Positions 62,342-64,000 of a stretch of DNA of 64,000 nucleotides are shown piece after piece; the stretch's first letter is position 1; every line of letters begins with the position of its first letter. This DNA is from Bacteroidota bacterium (GTDB taxonomy: Bacteria; Bacteroidota; Bacteroidia; Cytophagales; Cyclobacteriaceae), in assembly GCA_018267195.1 (NCBI GenBank), contig JAFDYY010000002.1, positions 80,897 through 144,896 of the forward strand, written 5' to 3'. The notes beneath the pieces are model-generated. The model ran no database searches. It had not been told where the DNA came from and was given only the letters and a program-made list of their open reading frames with translations. The position numbers and the translations under genes were made by a program.

Positions 62342-62887
62342 TCAGCAGTAAAGATTGGGAGGAGGCGTAGGAACGGGATAGTCTTGATTCAGAATTTTCA
62401 AATCAATCGGCTTAGCCGAGGGGCCAGTGGTTACTTCGGGAGTACCCAATACTGGCATTGCTGCTGTTGTAGGATTGTAATCCTTTAAAAAACCAATAAG
62501 TGTTTTTGCGTTTTGGTTCGGAACGGAAGAATGGTCGATGGATTGTTTTACTAAATCAGAGAATATGTTTGCTGCTTTTTTATGATCGCTGTTGCGTAAA
62601 CAGACGATATAAACGGTGTCTTTCTCGTATTTTTGCTGCACCAGCTTATAATACTCGCCTCCGTATTCAAAATCGCCCGAGGCACGCTCAAAGCCATTTT
62701 CAAACGGATAGGGAAGGGTGAGCGGGATTTTAATGGTAACGGTTTCCGATTGATCGTAGGTGCTGGTTTCTATGGCCAACTCGGCTTTTTTGTTAGCCTG
62801 CCTTATCATTCCCGCATAAATACCATAGTAACCTATTACGTTAAACAGGAATACAAGTGTGAGGAATGTGGCGGTGGCCTTTTTCAT
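62342..62887 (-). CDS. Hypothetical membrane-anchored protein
   Basis: This 181-residue protein has a signal-anchor (TATFLTLVFLFNVIGYYGIY) and an outward domain with strand-rich segments (SETVTIKIPLTLPYPFENGF; YYKLVQQKYEKDTVYIVCLR) and a proline-rich tail (PVPTPPPNLYC) ending in Cys. Not recognised as a named family. It is divergent from the LytTR gene. Confidence 0.7.
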   Translation of the reverse strand: MKKATATFLTLVFLFNVIGYYGIYAGMIRQANKKAELAIETSTYDQSETVTIKIPLTLPYPFENGFERASGDFEYGGEYYKLVQQKYEKDTVYIVCLRNSDHKKAANIFSDLVKQSIDHSSVPNQNAKTLIGFLKDYNPTTAAMPVLGTPEVTTGPSAKPIDLKILNQDYPVPTPPPNLYC

Positions 62888-63054
62888 TATTTGGCTAAGG
62901 TAGTTTTTTTATTTTGAGAAATCAAAATCCACCGTCTGTTTTGGTATGGAAGGAAACAATAGAATTAACCTCTTAGCGAGGTGTTTTAAGTCTGTTTTTT
63001 GTAATTTTAAAAAACAACTGTTTTTTCATTTTTGAAATTTGAAATGGATTGGCT

Positions 63055-63921
63055 ATGAACTGGAAATCTGTGCGGCTGTGGCTTTCCACCCCGTTTACCC
63101 TCCTCGATTCGATGCGTGCCCGCCTGCAGTTGGTTTTATTTTGTGCTCTTTTTGGGTGCATCTTCCTCACCCTTTTTCACCCGCTCAATCTTGACCAATG
63201 GTTTGTGCGCTCTAACAAGCCGATTTATTCTATTCTCCTTTTTTTTAGTGCGGCTGGCTTGGCAGCCATCATGGTAACGCAGTTGGCGCTGCGTTCTTTT
63301 TTTAATGGCTATGCTTCTACCCGCTTAAGTTTCTTCGCCTGGATGACGGTGGATTATATAGTGATTGCCCTGGCCGCCCACACCACCAATCATTTTATAA
63401 CCAACGACCCGTTGTTTGATTTGACCGAGCTGACTAAAACATTGGGCAATACTTTTTTAATTTTAATCGTGCCCTACGCACTGGGGTTGCTGTTGCTTTC
63501 GCTGCGCGATCAGGTTAGAACGGTGGAAGCGTTGACATTAAAAATTAACCAACCGATAAAATCGGCATGGGTGGAAATCAAAGATGAAAACGGAAAAACA
63601 GTTATTTCGGTAGATGCCAAAAGCGTTTTGTATTTTAAATCGGAAGATAACTATGTGTTTGTTTACTATAAACTGGATGACGAAGTAAAAAAAGAACTGA
63701 TACGCACTACGCTTAAACGGTTGGAGCAGGAGTTAGACACTGCGGCTTTTGTGCGGATACACCGGTCGTACATGATCAACACATTAAATTTGGTAGCTGC
63801 CACCCGGGCGGCCAACGGATACCGGGTAGTAATAGACTCTACGCTAAAAGCCACCTTTCCGGTTTCCAGCACTTATCAATCTGTTTTTGAGGATCGGTTT
63901 TTACCGCAGACATTTCGTTAG
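63055..63921 (+). CDS. Membrane LytTR-family DNA-binding regulator
   Basis: This 288-residue protein has four membrane segments in its first ~150 residues (LVLFCALFGCIFLTLF; ILLFFSAAGLAAIMVT; LSFFAWMTVDYIVIALA; FLILIVPYALGLLLLSL) and a C-terminal LytTR domain (SVDAKSVLYFKSEDNYVFVY, RTTLKRLEQEL, VRIHRSYMINTLNLV). Such 1TM-4TM/LytTR proteins act as one-component or kinase-partnered regulators in Bacteroidota. The ATG at 63055 is preferred over a TTG at 63049. Target genes are unknown; the following gene at 63953 is the nearest candidate. Confidence 0.9.
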   Translation: MNWKSVRLWLSTPFTLLDSMRARLQLVLFCALFGCIFLTLFHPLNLDQWFVRSNKPIYSILLFFSAAGLAAIMVTQLALRSFFNGYASTRLSFFAWMTVDYIVIALAAHTTNHFITNDPLFDLTELTKTLGNTFLILIVPYALGLLLLSLRDQVRTVEALTLKINQPIKSAWVEIKDENGKTVISVDAKSVLYFKSEDNYVFVYYKLDDEVKKELIRTTLKRLEQELDTAAFVRIHRSYMINTLNLVAATRAANGYRVVIDSTLKATFPVSSTYQSVFEDRFLPQTFR

Positions 63922-63933
63922 TATCACATTTTT

Positions 63934-63941
63934 TAATTTTG
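63934..63941 (+). promoter_or_regulatory. Candidate -7 element (TAATTTTG) for the edge gene
   Basis: TAATTTTG fits TAnnTTTG and lies 12 bases before the ATG at 63953 or 27 before that at 63968. No -33 TTG at correct spacing was seen. Confidence 0.3.
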
Positions 63942-63952
63942 TATCGGGTTTA

Positions 63953-64000
63953 ATGACCGATAACAATATGCCCGCTTTTAGTGGTGCCGTTTTTAATGAG
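63953..64000 (+). CDS. Start of a further gene, cut by the window edge
   Basis: Sixteen codons (MTDNNMPAFSGAVFNE) remain open at the right edge. An in-frame ATG at 63968 is an alternative start. The gene lies 32 bases after the LytTR gene on the same strand. Too short to identify. Confidence 0.4.
   Translation, partial: MTDNNMPAFSGAVFNE

Overview
The window looks like a chromosomal segment from the phylum Bacteroidota, most likely the order Cytophagales. The clues are a DAHP synthase fused to a type II chorismate mutase, a GT3 (eukaryote-type) glycogen synthase, a DUF4293 protein beside pyrH and frr, TonB-dependent receptor architecture, paired M16 peptidases, almost no Shine-Dalgarno sequences, and several copies of the Bacteroidota -7 promoter element TAnnTTTG. 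Base composition is moderate (low to mid 40s percent GC by eye). No rRNA, tRNA or CRISPR array was seen.

Layout. 0-9.5 kb: end of the DAHP synthase/chorismate mutase gene, ffh, two small unknown genes, an M16 peptidase pair, a Tat-exported superoxide dismutase, a 2OG-Fe(II) oxygenase, chromate transporter and a Cdd1-like protein. 9.5-18.4 kb: clpB, GT3 glycogen synthase, then a minus-strand group (DUF4293, pyrH, frr, lgt, small membrane protein) and a lipoprotein. 18.5-24.5 kb: a tryptophan/kynurenine block (PcaF-like thiolase, haaO, an outer-membrane barrel, kynU, kmo, nucleoside phosphorylase). 24.5-35.7 kb: ribD, prmC, an ATP-grasp-like/GATase pair, TauE/SafE exporter, lpd, a solute-binding protein, methylmalonyl-CoA epimerase, an IscA-type protein, a RidA protein resembling 2-aminomuconate deaminase, DUF4198 and an aminopeptidase P. 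35.7-41.9 kb: alpha-L-fucosidase, then a scarred accessory region with a histidine kinase whose response regulator is broken, a RelE-type toxin gene with one in-frame stop beside an intact antitoxin, an IS21 (istB) remnant and two copies of a short palindromic repeat. 41.9-55.2 kb: S41 peptidase, membrane AraC regulator, aminotransferase plus omega-amidase, def, ruvX, hemerythrin protein, ruvB, the panC-panD-flippase operon, a degenerate half starch synthase, and glmS. 55.2-62.0 kb: a tight minus-strand operon with three paralogous AhpD/CMD-fold proteins, a TonB-dependent receptor, an MFS carrier and, at the end, a PARG-like protein. 62.3-64 kb: a small unknown gene, a membrane LytTR regulator and the first codons of a further gene.

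How the genes work together. HaaO, KynU and Kmo are consecutive kynurenine-pathway steps (kynurenine to 3-hydroxykynurenine to 3-hydroxyanthranilate to ACMS). The thiolase and the AmnD-like RidA protein could serve lower steps. The aminotransferase/omega-amidase pair fits a glutamine-transaminase type couple. The operon at 55-62 kb is the best candidate for an undescribed system: an outer-membrane receptor and an inner-membrane carrier are co-transcribed with three CxxC...H redox-fold enzymes of perfectly collinear active sites, and probably with a PARG-like enzyme. Its substrate cannot be told from sequence alone.
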